NCBI RefSeq assembly: GCF_029887875.1
Contig: NZ_JARXRM010000019.1
Location: 193,217-257,216, forward strand
Direction: 5' to 3'
Source of the DNA: Luteimonas endophytica
GTDB taxonomy: Bacteria; Pseudomonadota; Gammaproteobacteria; Xanthomonadales; Xanthomonadaceae
Length of the DNA: 64,000 nucleotides
Of this stretch, positions 1-8,600 are shown one piece after another (within the stretch, counting starts at the first letter, position 1; every line of letters begins with the position of its first letter). A program made the position numbers and the translations under genes. Below the pieces are notes generated by a model. That model saw nothing but the letters and a program-made list of their open reading frames with translations, was not told the DNA's origin and ran no database searches.

Positions 1-1
1 G

Positions 2-1555
2 CGCGCCATCGACGCGGTCGACGACGGCACCGGCGGCATCGTCTGTGCCTCCGGCGGCGACTGCGTGCCGATCAACCTGTTCGGTACCGGCAACGCGAGC
101 GCCGAGGCGGTCGACTGGGTCACCGATCGCGGCCGCGCCACCAGCCTCAACACCCAGCGGGTGCTCACCGGCAACCTGACCGGCGCGTTCCCGCTGGGTC
201 TGGCCGAGCCGCTGCAGTTCAACCTCGGCGCCGAACGCCGCACCGAGAGCGGCGCGTTCGAGCCCGACGCCACCCTCGAGGCCGGCAACGTGCTGATCGG
301 CACCGGAGCCGGCAGCTTCGAAGGCATCGAGGGCAGCTACCGCACCACCGAGTTCTACGGCGAGCTGGTGGTACCGCTGATCGCGGAGTCGCAAGCGTTG
401 CGCTTCGCCAAGGCGCTGAGCCTGGAGGCCGCGGCCCGCCACGTCGACAACTCGCTCACCGGCAGCGACGTGACCTGGTCGGTCGGCGCGCGCTTCGCAC
501 CGCGCCTGCCGGGCTGGGGCGACGGGCTGGTGCTGCGCGGGGTGTATACGCATGCCATCCGTTCGCCGGCGATCACCGAGTTGTTCCTGGGTTCGGCGCC
601 GGTCTCCGGCTCGATCGACGACGTCTGCAACGCGCAGAACTACAACCGCGGCGCCAACCCCGCGGTGCGCGAGGCCAACTGCCGCGCGGCCCTGGCCGCG
701 GTGGGCGTCGAAGATCCCGCCGACTTCGAGTCCACCACCGGCGCGGTGTCCGCGTTCGGCACCCGCTCGGGCAACGTGGACCTGATGAACGAGACCGCCG
801 ATTCCTGGTCGCTCGGTTTCGTCTACCAGCCCACCGCCCTGCCCGGCTTCCGCCTGGCGATGGACTGGTCCGACATCTCGCTGGAGGACGGCATCCAGAA
901 CCTCGGCATCGATGCGCTCCTGGCGGCGTGCTACGACAGCGCCAACTGGCCAGAGGAACCGGCCTGCGCCAGCTTCGAGCGCCTGACCGCCGAACAGGCG
1001 GCGGCCCAGCCGGGCGCTGCCCGCAATGCCGGCGACATCGCGAACGGCTACCGGACCGGTTTCGTCAACACCTCCACCCTGGACTTCTCCGGCCTGATCG
1101 GCGCCGCCGAGTACCGCTTCGACCTCGGCGCCGGCAGCATGCGCGTGGGCAGCAAGCTCTCCTACACGCACAAGTACGAGATCGTCCTGCAGCCCGGCGT
1201 GCCGGTGCGCGACGCCGTCGGCAGCGTGGGGACCCCCGAGTACCGGGCCAACCTGTCCACCGGCTACACCCTGGGCGACCTGGAGCTGGACCTGCAGGCG
1301 CTGTGGACCAGCTCGGTGGTCCGCGACCTGGACGCGACCGGGGAGGATCTCCCGCGCGAGGCCAACCACGTCGGCGACTACTGGCGCTTCAACGCCACCG
1401 TCGCCTACTGGCTCGGCAGCCATGTCAAGGCGCAACTGGCGATCCAGAACCTGTTCGACCGCGAGGTTCCCTACGCCGCCCAGGTGGGCCGCAACTTCGG
1501 CGCATACGATCCGATCGGCCGCACCTACCTGCTGCGCCTGAGCGCGAACTTCTGA
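2..1555 (+). CDS. TonB-dependent receptor, C-terminal part (5' end outside window)
   Basis: The reading frame is open from the first bases of the window, so only the last ~517 residues are present and the signal peptide, TonB box and plug are missing. What remains is beta-barrel: alternating aromatic and hydrophobic strands, segments such as SWSLGFVYQPTALPGFRLAM, and a terminal strand ending in Phe (LLRLSANF), the usual recognition signal for the BAM complex. Two Cys pairs (VCNAQNY..ANC and AACYDS..PACASF) lie in extracellular-loop-like stretches, as in many Xanthomonadaceae receptors. Receptors of this family import siderophores, vitamins, sugars or peptides across the outer membrane using TonB energy. 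It lies 98 bp upstream of a run of secreted peptidases on the same strand, which suggests a peptide-like substrate; that is inference from context. Confidence 0.9.
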   Translation, partial: RAIDAVDDGTGGIVCASGGDCVPINLFGTGNASAEAVDWVTDRGRATSLNTQRVLTGNLTGAFPLGLAEPLQFNLGAERRTESGAFEPDATLEAGNVLIGTGAGSFEGIEGSYRTTEFYGELVVPLIAESQALRFAKALSLEAAARHVDNSLTGSDVTWSVGARFAPRLPGWGDGLVLRGVYTHAIRSPAITELFLGSAPVSGSIDDVCNAQNYNRGANPAVREANCRAALAAVGVEDPADFESTTGAVSAFGTRSGNVDLMNETADSWSLGFVYQPTALPGFRLAMDWSDISLEDGIQNLGIDALLAACYDSANWPEEPACASFERLTAEQAAAQPGAARNAGDIANGYRTGFVNTSTLDFSGLIGAAEYRFDLGAGSMRVGSKLSYTHKYEIVLQPGVPVRDAVGSVGTPEYRANLSTGYTLGDLELDLQALWTSSVVRDLDATGEDLPREANHVGDYWRFNATVAYWLGSHVKAQLAIQNLFDREVPYAAQVGRNFGAYDPIGRTYLLRLSANF

Positions 1556-1653
1556 ACGGCGCGCGCCGCCGGGGCCCCGCCCCGGCGGCCGCCCGTCCCT
1601 CACGGCACCGCCGGCATTCCCGGCCGCCCGCCTCCGCCGCATCGAGGAGCCGC

Positions 1654-3630
1654 GTGTTGAAACATCTGCTGTCCATCGCCCTGCTGTCGGCCGCGCTGCT
1701 GCCGGCGTGCTCGCCCTCGTCGCCCGGCGATTCGGCCGCCGCCGCCGACGCCGTCGTGGCCCCGCCGCCCCGTCATGACATCGAGCGGCTGATGGCGTTC
1801 GACGAGATCGCCGGGCTCGACTTCTCGCCCGACGGCGAACTGCTGCTGTTCACCAGCAAGCGCAGCGGCGTGGCCAACCTGTACGTGATGCCGTTGGCCG
1901 GCGGCGGCGCCGAGGCGCTGACCGACTCGGACGAAACGGTGACGGCGATCGGCTGGTTCCCCGACGGCGAACGCGTGCTCTACGCCAGCGACCGCGGCGG
2001 CGACGAACTGCATCATCTCTACGTGCGCGAGGCCGATGGCGGCACCCGCGACCTCACCCCGGGCGACCGCCTCAAGGCCCGGTTTGTCGCCTGGGCCGCG
2101 GACGGCGCATCGTTCTTCGCCGTCACCAACGAACGCGACCCGCGCCATTTCGACCTGTACGAATACTCGACCGCGGACTACGCGCGCCGGCGGCTGTTCA
2201 CCAACGACGCCGCCTACCAGGTGCACGCGGTCAGCGCCGATCGCGGCCTGGTGGCGCTGAGCCGGATCCACGACAACGCCCACACCGACTGCTTCGTGCA
2301 CCAGGTCGAAGGCCGCCGCATGCGACGTCTGAACGAGGCGGGCCGCAGGATCGCCTGCGTGCCGCAGGCATTTTCCCCCGACGGCCGGCACCTGTTCCTC
2401 ACCAGCGACGAGGGCGGCGAGTTCAGCCGGCTCGAGCGCCTCGAGCTGGAAAGCGGAGAGCGCACCACCGTGCTGGCCGCCGACTGGGACGTGACCGGGG
2501 CGCGGCTGTCGGCCGACGGCAGCCGCCTGGCCGCGTTCGTCAACCACGATGCGCGCACCGTGGTCCACCTGTTCCACACGGACACGCTCGAGCCTCTGCA
2601 GGTGCTGGACGCGGCGCCTGCCACCATCGCCGAGTTCGCGCTGGCCCGCGACGGATCGATCGCGACGGTCGAGAGCGCCGGGGACATGCCCGGCGACCTG
2701 CGCCTGTACCCGGCCGGTGCCACGGCGCCGGTGCGCCTGGTCGATTCGCTGCCGCCGGGCATCCCGGCAGAGGATCTGGTGCAGGGCCGGGTGGTCCGGT
2801 TCCACTCGCACGACGGGGTGATCGTGCCCGGCATCCTCTACGTGCCAAAGGGCATCGCCGAGGGCGAGACGCGCCCGGCCGCCGTGTGGGTGCACGGCGG
2901 CCCCGGCGGCGAGAGCAGGATCGGCTTCAAGCCGATGGTCCAGTACCTGGTGAACCACGGTTACGTGATCTACGAGATCAACAACCGCGGATCTTCCGGT
3001 TCCGGCAAGAGCTTCTACCATCTCGACGACGGCCGCCATGGCGAGGCCGATCTCGACGACGTGGTCGCCTCCCGGCAGATGCTGGTCGACACCGGACTGG
3101 TGGATCCACGGCGGATCGCGGTGATGGGCGGCTCCTACGGCGGCTTCATGGCGCTGGCCGCGCTGGCGTTCCGCCCCGAGGTGTTCACCGCCGGGGTGAA
3201 CGTCTACGGCATCTCCAACTGGACCCGGCTGCTGGCCAACACCCCGGACTGGTGGGAGGACCTGCGCCGCCTGCTCAAGAGCGAGATGGGCGACTGGGAA
3301 GCCGACCCGGCGCGCTTCGAGGCGATCTCGCCGGCCTTCCACGCCGGCAACATCCGCAGGCCGCTGCTGGTGCTGCAGGGCGCCAACGACCCGCGGGTGC
3401 TGCCGGTCGAATCGGAGGACATCGTCGAACGGGTGCGCGCCAACGGCGTGCCGGTCGAATACGTGGTGTTTGCCGACGAGGGCCACGGCTTTCGCAAGAA
3501 GGCCAACCAGGCGGTCGCCTACCGCACCATCCGCGAATTTCTCGACCGCCACGTGCGCGATGCGCCGCGCACGGCGGCACCGGCTCCGCCAGCGGCCGGC
3601 GCAGGCGACGCCGTCGCGGCGGGCCAGTGA
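1654..3630 (+). CDS. S9-family (prolyl oligopeptidase-like) serine peptidase, lipoprotein
   Basis: Predicted 658-residue exported peptidase. The N-terminus is a lipoprotein signal (hydrophobic run ending in the lipobox LLPAC), so the enzyme should be anchored in a cell-envelope membrane. Residues ~45-360 hold WD40/PD40-type beta-propeller repeats (FSPDGELLLF, WFPDGERVLY, FSPDGRHLFL). The C-terminal alpha/beta-hydrolase domain has the oxyanion region HGGPGG, the nucleophile elbow GGSYGG (Ser494), the acid in GANDPRV (Asp579) and the histidine in EGHGF (His611), so the triad is complete. The start is GTG at 1654 or TTG at 1657; GAGGAG at 1644-1649 fits TTG slightly better. Family members cleave short peptides, often after proline or as acylaminoacyl peptidases. 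It is the first gene of the hydrolase run. Confidence 0.88.
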   Translation: MLKHLLSIALLSAALLPACSPSSPGDSAAAADAVVAPPPRHDIERLMAFDEIAGLDFSPDGELLLFTSKRSGVANLYVMPLAGGGAEALTDSDETVTAIGWFPDGERVLYASDRGGDELHHLYVREADGGTRDLTPGDRLKARFVAWAADGASFFAVTNERDPRHFDLYEYSTADYARRRLFTNDAAYQVHAVSADRGLVALSRIHDNAHTDCFVHQVEGRRMRRLNEAGRRIACVPQAFSPDGRHLFLTSDEGGEFSRLERLELESGERTTVLAADWDVTGARLSADGSRLAAFVNHDARTVVHLFHTDTLEPLQVLDAAPATIAEFALARDGSIATVESAGDMPGDLRLYPAGATAPVRLVDSLPPGIPAEDLVQGRVVRFHSHDGVIVPGILYVPKGIAEGETRPAAVWVHGGPGGESRIGFKPMVQYLVNHGYVIYEINNRGSSGSGKSFYHLDDGRHGEADLDDVVASRQMLVDTGLVDPRRIAVMGGSYGGFMALAALAFRPEVFTAGVNVYGISNWTRLLANTPDWWEDLRRLLKSEMGDWEADPARFEAISPAFHAGNIRRPLLVLQGANDPRVLPVESEDIVERVRANGVPVEYVVFADEGHGFRKKANQAVAYRTIREFLDRHVRDAPRTAAPAPPAAGAGDAVAAGQ

Positions 3631-3980
3631 GCGTTCGCGGCGCCAGCCCCGGCCGCCGCGGCTTGCGCGCCCGAACCGCTGCGGGCGCCGCGCTCGCGGC
3701 CGGGATCGCCGCCCAGTCCTGCGCGCTCGCCGCCACGCTGGACGCCCACATCCGCGAGACCGACTGCCACGTCCCCGGCAACGGTACCGAATCGGCCACC
3801 GGCTACCAGCTCGGCAAGCGCAGCATGACCGCGCTGCAGGTGCGGGCACGGCGCGTACCCGGCCCGGGCTTCCGGCTGCCCGGCTTCAACGATGCGCTGA
3901 TCGGCGCCGGGCCGCTGCCGCTGCTCGAAAAGCGGGCCGGCCGCCGGATCGCCGCAGGGGCCGGAGCGGGCGCGAGATGA
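3627..3980 (+). pseudogene. Vestigial DUF885 protein: signal-like N-terminus joined to the C-terminal tail
   Basis: Small frame of 117 codons starting at a GTG that overlaps the S9 stop (GTGA) and ending in an ATGA overlap with the next gene. The first ~35 residues resemble a signal peptide (AAGAALAAGIAAQSCALA). The last ~60 residues align by eye with the C-terminus of the DUF885 gene immediately downstream: FRLPGFNDALIGAGPLPLLE here against FDLRGFHDTVLGSGPLPLPL there, preceded by a related YxxGxxxxxxLRxRA-like stretch. The catalytic HEAxPGHH region is absent. The simplest reading is a tandem DUF885 duplicate that has lost its central ~500 residues but kept translational coupling on both sides. 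It could still be translated. Confidence 0.6.
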
Positions 3981-5815
3981 GCGCGGCCCCGCCGCGCACC
4001 GCGAAGCGCTGGGCCTGGGCGGCGCTGGCGGCCTGCGCCTGGGCCGGGGCCACCACCGCGGCCGCCCCGGTCCCGGCGGCCGAAGAGGCCCGCCTGGAAG
4101 CGTTCTTCGAGCGAGCCTGGCAGCGCGACCTGCGGCGCAGCCCGATCCGCCAGTCGCGGCTGGGCTTGCGCGAGGCGCAGGACCGCTGGGACGAGGTCGG
4201 CGATGCGCCACGCGACGCCGAGGCCGCGGCGCTGCGCAGCGACCTGGCGACGCTCGACGGGTTCGACGATGCCGCGCTCGGCGCGCAGGCAGCGCTCAGC
4301 CGGCGTCTGTACGCCGGCTTCGCCGAGGACCGCCTGGAACGCCTGCGCTGGCACCGCCACGACTACCTGCTGAGCCAGATGGGCGGCCTGCACTCGCGGG
4401 TCCCGGACACCCTCATCAGCCACCACCCGATCCGCGGCCGCGCCGACGCGGAGGCCTACATCGCCCGGCTGCAGCGCGTCGACGGGCTGATGGCCGGGGT
4501 GGTCGCCGCGCTGGAGCGCCAGGAAGCGGCCGGGATCCGGCCCCCGCGATTCGTCCACGCCCTGGTGCTGGACGCGGCCGGCAACCAGCTGCGCGGCAGG
4601 CCGTTCGACGACTCGCCGCGCGACAGCCCGCTGTACGCGGACTTCAAGGGCAAGCTGGCGCAGCTCGACTGGCCCCAGGACGAGAAGCGGGCCGTGCTGC
4701 GCCGCGCCGCCGAGGCGCTGACCGGCGGCTTCCGGGCCGGCTACGGCAGGCTGATCGCGCACCTGGAGGCCGCCGCCGAACGGGCCGGCGAGGACGACGG
4801 CGTCTGGCGCCTGCCCGACGGCGCCGCGTACTACGCCTCGCTGCTGCGCCACTACACCACCCTGCCCGTCGAGGCGGAGGCGCTGCACCAGACCGGCCTG
4901 CGCGAGGTCGCGGCGATCCACGCGCGGATGCGCGCGATCGTGCGGGAGGTCGGTTTCGAGGGCGACCTGCAGGACTTCTTCGCCCACGTCCGCACCGATC
5001 CCCGCTTCCGCTACCCGGACAGCCGCGCCGGCCGCGACGCCTATCTCGCCGACGCCGGCCGCCTGCTGGAGGAGATCCTCGCGCGCCAGGACGAGCTGAT
5101 CACCCGCATCCCCGCCACGCCGGTGGTGATACGCGCCGTCGAACCCTGGCGCGAGGCGACCTCGCCCAAGGCCTTCTACCGCAGCCCGCAGCCGGGCAGC
5201 GGCGGTCCCGGCGTGTTCTACATCAATCTCCACGACATGGGCGCGGCGCCCCGCTACCAGCTGCCGGTGCAGCTCTACCACGAGGCGGTTCCGGGGCATC
5301 ACACCGAAACCATGATCGCGCACCAGCTCGAGGGCGTGCCGGCGTTCCGCCGCTACGCCTCGATCGCCGCTTTCAGCGAGGGCTGGTCGCTGTACGCCGA
5401 GGCGCTGCCCAAGGAGCTGGGGCTGTACCGGGATCCGTACGACGACTTCGGCCGGCTGTCGCTGGCGCTCATGCGCGCGGCGCGGCTGGTGGTGGACACC
5501 GGCCTGCACGCCCGGCGCTGGAGCCGCGCGCGCGCGATCGGCTGGCTCGACGCGAATACCCCGGCCTCGCAGTACGACAACCGCCGCGAGGTCGAGCGCT
5601 ACGTCGTCCTGCCCGGGCAGGCGACCGCCTACTACGCCGGCATGCTGCACATCCGGGCGCTGCGCGAGCGCGCCGAAGCCAGGCTCGGCCCGGGTTTCGA
5701 CCTGCGCGGCTTCCACGACACCGTGCTCGGCAGCGGCCCGCTGCCGCTGCCGCTGCTGGACGAGGTGGTCGACGCCTGGATCGACCTTCAGCTGCAACAG
5801 GGAGACCCCGAATGA
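3977..5815 (+). CDS. DUF885 family secreted zinc-peptidase-like protein
   Basis: 612-residue protein with an N-terminal signal peptide (WAWAALAACAWAGATTAAA). It carries the DUF885 hallmark LYHEAVPGHH at His435-His442, a variant zinc-binding helix, followed by AFSEGWSLYAEAL, which is expected to give the third ligand region. The C-terminal PGQATAYYAGMLHI and GFHDTVLGSGPLPL segments are also typical. The family is usually annotated as bacterial proteins of unknown function or carboxypeptidase-like metalloenzymes; the substrate is unknown. The ATG overlaps the stop of the relic frame (ATGA), and its own stop overlaps the M28 start in the same way, so the genes are very likely co-translated. Confidence 0.85.
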   Translation: MSAAPPRTAKRWAWAALAACAWAGATTAAAPVPAAEEARLEAFFERAWQRDLRRSPIRQSRLGLREAQDRWDEVGDAPRDAEAAALRSDLATLDGFDDAALGAQAALSRRLYAGFAEDRLERLRWHRHDYLLSQMGGLHSRVPDTLISHHPIRGRADAEAYIARLQRVDGLMAGVVAALERQEAAGIRPPRFVHALVLDAAGNQLRGRPFDDSPRDSPLYADFKGKLAQLDWPQDEKRAVLRRAAEALTGGFRAGYGRLIAHLEAAAERAGEDDGVWRLPDGAAYYASLLRHYTTLPVEAEALHQTGLREVAAIHARMRAIVREVGFEGDLQDFFAHVRTDPRFRYPDSRAGRDAYLADAGRLLEEILARQDELITRIPATPVVIRAVEPWREATSPKAFYRSPQPGSGGPGVFYINLHDMGAAPRYQLPVQLYHEAVPGHHTETMIAHQLEGVPAFRRYASIAAFSEGWSLYAEALPKELGLYRDPYDDFGRLSLALMRAARLVVDTGLHARRWSRARAIGWLDANTPASQYDNRREVERYVVLPGQATAYYAGMLHIRALRERAEARLGPGFDLRGFHDTVLGSGPLPLPLLDEVVDAWIDLQLQQGDPE

Positions 5816-7251
5816 CCCCACACCGTCCAGCGATGCGCCGCGCCCCGCCGGTCCTCGGCTGCCTGATCGCGCTGCTCGCCGCCGCCGCGCCGGCACCGGC
5901 CGCGGACCGCGCCGAGCGCACCGCCGCACGGCTGCGCGACCAGGCCCTGGCGGGCGAGGCCATCGCCTACGGCTTCGTCAGCGAACTGACCACGCGGTTC
6001 GGCCCGCGCCCGGCCGGATCGGCCGCCGAACACGCGGCCGCGGACTGGGCCGCGGCGCGGCTGCGCGCACTGGGGTTCGACCGGGTCGCGATCGAACCCT
6101 TCCCGCTGGTCGGATGGACCCGCGGCGAGGAGTCGGCCGAGATCGTCGGCGCGCACCCGCAGCGCCTGGCCGCGGCGGCGCTCGGCGGTTCGCCGGCCAC
6201 CCCGGCGAGCGGCATCGAAGGCGAGGTGGTGCCGTTCGACAGCCTGGAGGCGCTGCGCGCCGCGCCGGTGGGTTCGCTCGAAGGCCGCATCGTCCTGCTG
6301 AACCAGCGGATGCCGCGCGTCGCGGGCGGCTACGGCGCGCTGGTGCCGGGGCGCCTGTTCGCGCCCGGCGAGGCCGCCGACCGCGGCGCGGTGGCGCTGC
6401 TGCTGCGCTCGCTGGGCACCGGCACGGCGCGCTTCGCCCACGTCGGCTCCACCCGCTACCGCGACGGCCGCGTGCCGCTGCCCAGCTTCGCGCTGGCCGG
6501 CGCCGATGCCGACCAGATCGAGCGGCTGCTGGCGCTGGGGGAGACGGTGCGCGTGCGGCTGCACTCGCAGGCCGCGCACGTGGACACCCACTCCCAGAAC
6601 GTGGTCGCAGAGCTGCACGGCCGCGAAGCGCCCGACGAGGTGATCGTACTGGCGGCGCACCTGGACAGCTGGGACGCCGGCACCGGCGCGATCGACGACG
6701 GCGCCGGCGTGGCGATCGTGGTCGCAGCGGCGGAGCTGATCGCGCGCCTGCCGCAGCGGCCGCGCCGCAGCCTGCGCGTGGTGCTGTACGGCGCCGAGGA
6801 GGTCGCCCAGCCGCACACGCCCGAGACCGGCGGCGCCGCCTACCTCGCGCGCCACGCCGCCGAGGTCGGAGATCACGTGCTGGCGATGGAGAGCGACTTC
6901 GGCGCCGGCGCGGTGCAGGCGCTGTCGCTGCCGCCCGGGGTCGCGGCCAGCGACTTCGGCCGTGCCCTGTATCGGGTGCTCACGCCGATGGCGATCGTGC
7001 CTTCGCGCGAGCCGCCGGGGCGCGGCGGCGTCGACATCGCGCCGCTGGTCGAGGCGGGGGTGCCGGCGTTCGTGCTGCGCCAGGATGGCAGCCGCTACTT
7101 CGACTTCCACCACACCGCCGACGACACCCTGGACAAGATCGACCGCGCCGAACTGGACCAGAACGTCGCCGCCTGGGCCGCGCTGGCGTGGCTGGCGGCG
7201 CAGACCGGCGCGGACTTCCGCGCGCTGTCCGCGGCGGAGCCGGCCGAATGA
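5812..7251 (+). CDS. M28-family exported aminopeptidase
   Basis: 479 residues with a signal peptide (LGCLIALLAAAAPAPAA). A PA-like insert lies roughly at residues 120-250. The M28 di-zinc site is complete: HLDSWD (His283, Asp285), IDDGAG (Asp295/Asp296), the general base and ligand pair in YGAEEVA (Glu329/Glu330), MESDFG (Asp362) and the last histidine in DFHHTADD (His433/His434). Members of this clan release N-terminal amino acids or dipeptides from peptides in the periplasm or outside the cell. It overlaps DUF885 upstream and the amidohydrolase downstream by ATGA, placing it in the middle of the peptide-degrading operon. Confidence in the family is high; the specificity is not known. Confidence 0.88.
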   Translation: MTPHRPAMRRAPPVLGCLIALLAAAAPAPAADRAERTAARLRDQALAGEAIAYGFVSELTTRFGPRPAGSAAEHAAADWAAARLRALGFDRVAIEPFPLVGWTRGEESAEIVGAHPQRLAAAALGGSPATPASGIEGEVVPFDSLEALRAAPVGSLEGRIVLLNQRMPRVAGGYGALVPGRLFAPGEAADRGAVALLLRSLGTGTARFAHVGSTRYRDGRVPLPSFALAGADADQIERLLALGETVRVRLHSQAAHVDTHSQNVVAELHGREAPDEVIVLAAHLDSWDAGTGAIDDGAGVAIVVAAAELIARLPQRPRRSLRVVLYGAEEVAQPHTPETGGAAYLARHAAEVGDHVLAMESDFGAGAVQALSLPPGVAASDFGRALYRVLTPMAIVPSREPPGRGGVDIAPLVEAGVPAFVLRQDGSRYFDFHHTADDTLDKIDRAELDQNVAAWAALAWLAAQTGADFRALSAAEPAE

Positions 7252-8600
7252 CGGCTTCCGGACCGGCCCGCGCGCTCGCCGCCTGGCTCGCCCTGGCCAT
7301 GGGCGTGGCACTGGCCCCCGCCCTCGCCACCCCGGCCGGGCGGGACGGCCCGCGCTACGTCCATGCCGGCCGGCTGCTGGCGGATCCCGCGGACGGCCGG
7401 GTGCTGGCGCGGATGACCGTGGTGGTGGACGGCGGCCGCGTGGTCGCGCTGCGCGAGGGCTTCGTCGGCCCGCCGGACCAGGTGATCGATCTCTCCGACC
7501 GCTTCGTGCTGCCCGGCCTGATCGACAGCCACGTGCACCTGGGCCACGAGAACGGCCCCGACGACAAGCTGCTGCGCACCGTGCGCACCCCGGCCGACCT
7601 GGCCATCAACGGCGTGCGCTTCGCGCGGCGCACCCTGGAGGCCGGCTTCACCACCGTCGCCGACCTGGGCGCCGAGAACGAGGCGATCTTCGCCCTGCGC
7701 GACGGCATCGCCGCCGGCAAGCTGCCCGGGCCACGGATCCTCGCCGCCGGCAACGTGCTCAGCCCGCACGGCGGCGAGGGCGACCTGTTCGGCTACCGCG
7801 ACGACGTGACCCGCGCGCTGCAGCGGCCCAACCTGTGCTCCGGCGCCGACGACTGCCGGCGCCTGGTGCGCCAGCAGGTCCAGCGCGGTGCCGACCTGAT
7901 CAAGATCGTCGCCACCGGCGCGGTGCTGTCGGATGCCGATGCCGGCGTCGACCAGCAGTTCACCGACGCCGAACTGCAGGCGATCGTGGAGGCCGCGCAC
8001 GCGCTCGGCCGCCGCGTCACCGCGCATGCGCACGGCGCCGCCGGCATCGACGCGTTCCTGCGCGCCGGCGGCGACGCGATCGAGCACGGCACCTGGCTGG
8101 ACGACGGTTCGGTGGTCCTGTTCAAGCGCAGCGGCGCGTGGCTGGTGCCCACGTTGCTGGCCGGCGAGACCGTGGCCGGCTGGGCGGCCGATCCGGCGTC
8201 GTTCCTGAGCCCGGCGGCGAAGGCCAAGGCCGCGTCGGTGGGCCCGGCGATGCTGGCCATGGCGCGGCGCGCACATGCCGCCGGCGTGCCGATCGCCTTC
8301 GGCACCGACTCCGGCGTGAGCCGCCACGGCGACAACGCGCGCGAATTCGGGCTGCTGGTGGCGGCCGGGCTGACCCCGCTCGAGGCGATCCGCACCGCGA
8401 CGGTGAACGCCGCCGCCCATCTGGGCCTGGCGGACCAGATCGGCCGCCTCGCGCCGGGCATGGCCGCCGACCTGATCGCCGTCGACGGCGACCCGCTGGA
8501 GGACGTCGACGTACTGCGGCGGGTCCGGTTCGTGATGAAGGCCGGCGTCATCCACAAGCATCATCAGGAGGTCACATGCGAAGCTGGGGAATTCTGTTAG
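7248..8600 (+). CDS. Exported metal-dependent amidohydrolase
   Basis: 450-residue amidohydrolase-superfamily enzyme with a signal peptide (WLALAMGVALAPALATPA). Metal-binding motifs can be followed in order: DSHVHLG near the start (His95, His97), a lysine-containing strand (DLIKIVATGA), AHAHG, EHGTWL and finally GTDSGVSRHG with the catalytic aspartate. The tail (PGMAADLIAVDGDPLEDV) is the composite beta-sandwich typical of imidazolonepropionase-like and peptide-cleaving (Xaa-Pro or Xaa-Arg dipeptidase) amidohydrolases. Its ATG overlaps the M28 stop. The 3' end runs 25 bp into the next gene, so the ribosome binding site of that gene lies inside this one. A dipeptidase role is plausible from the neighbours but unproven. 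Confidence 0.85.
   Translation: MTASGPARALAAWLALAMGVALAPALATPAGRDGPRYVHAGRLLADPADGRVLARMTVVVDGGRVVALREGFVGPPDQVIDLSDRFVLPGLIDSHVHLGHENGPDDKLLRTVRTPADLAINGVRFARRTLEAGFTTVADLGAENEAIFALRDGIAAGKLPGPRILAAGNVLSPHGGEGDLFGYRDDVTRALQRPNLCSGADDCRRLVRQQVQRGADLIKIVATGAVLSDADAGVDQQFTDAELQAIVEAAHALGRRVTAHAHGAAGIDAFLRAGGDAIEHGTWLDDGSVVLFKRSGAWLVPTLLAGETVAGWAADPASFLSPAAKAKAASVGPAMLAMARRAHAAGVPIAFGTDSGVSRHGDNAREFGLLVAAGLTPLEAIRTATVNAAAHLGLADQIGRLAPGMAADLIAVDGDPLEDVDVLRRVRFVMKAGVIHKHHQEVTCEAGEFC

Noticed and set aside
1600..3849. 749-codon minus-strand frame opposite the S9 peptidase
   Set aside because: Antisense shadow with Arg/Gly/Ala bias and no domains; the plus strand has a full catalytic triad.
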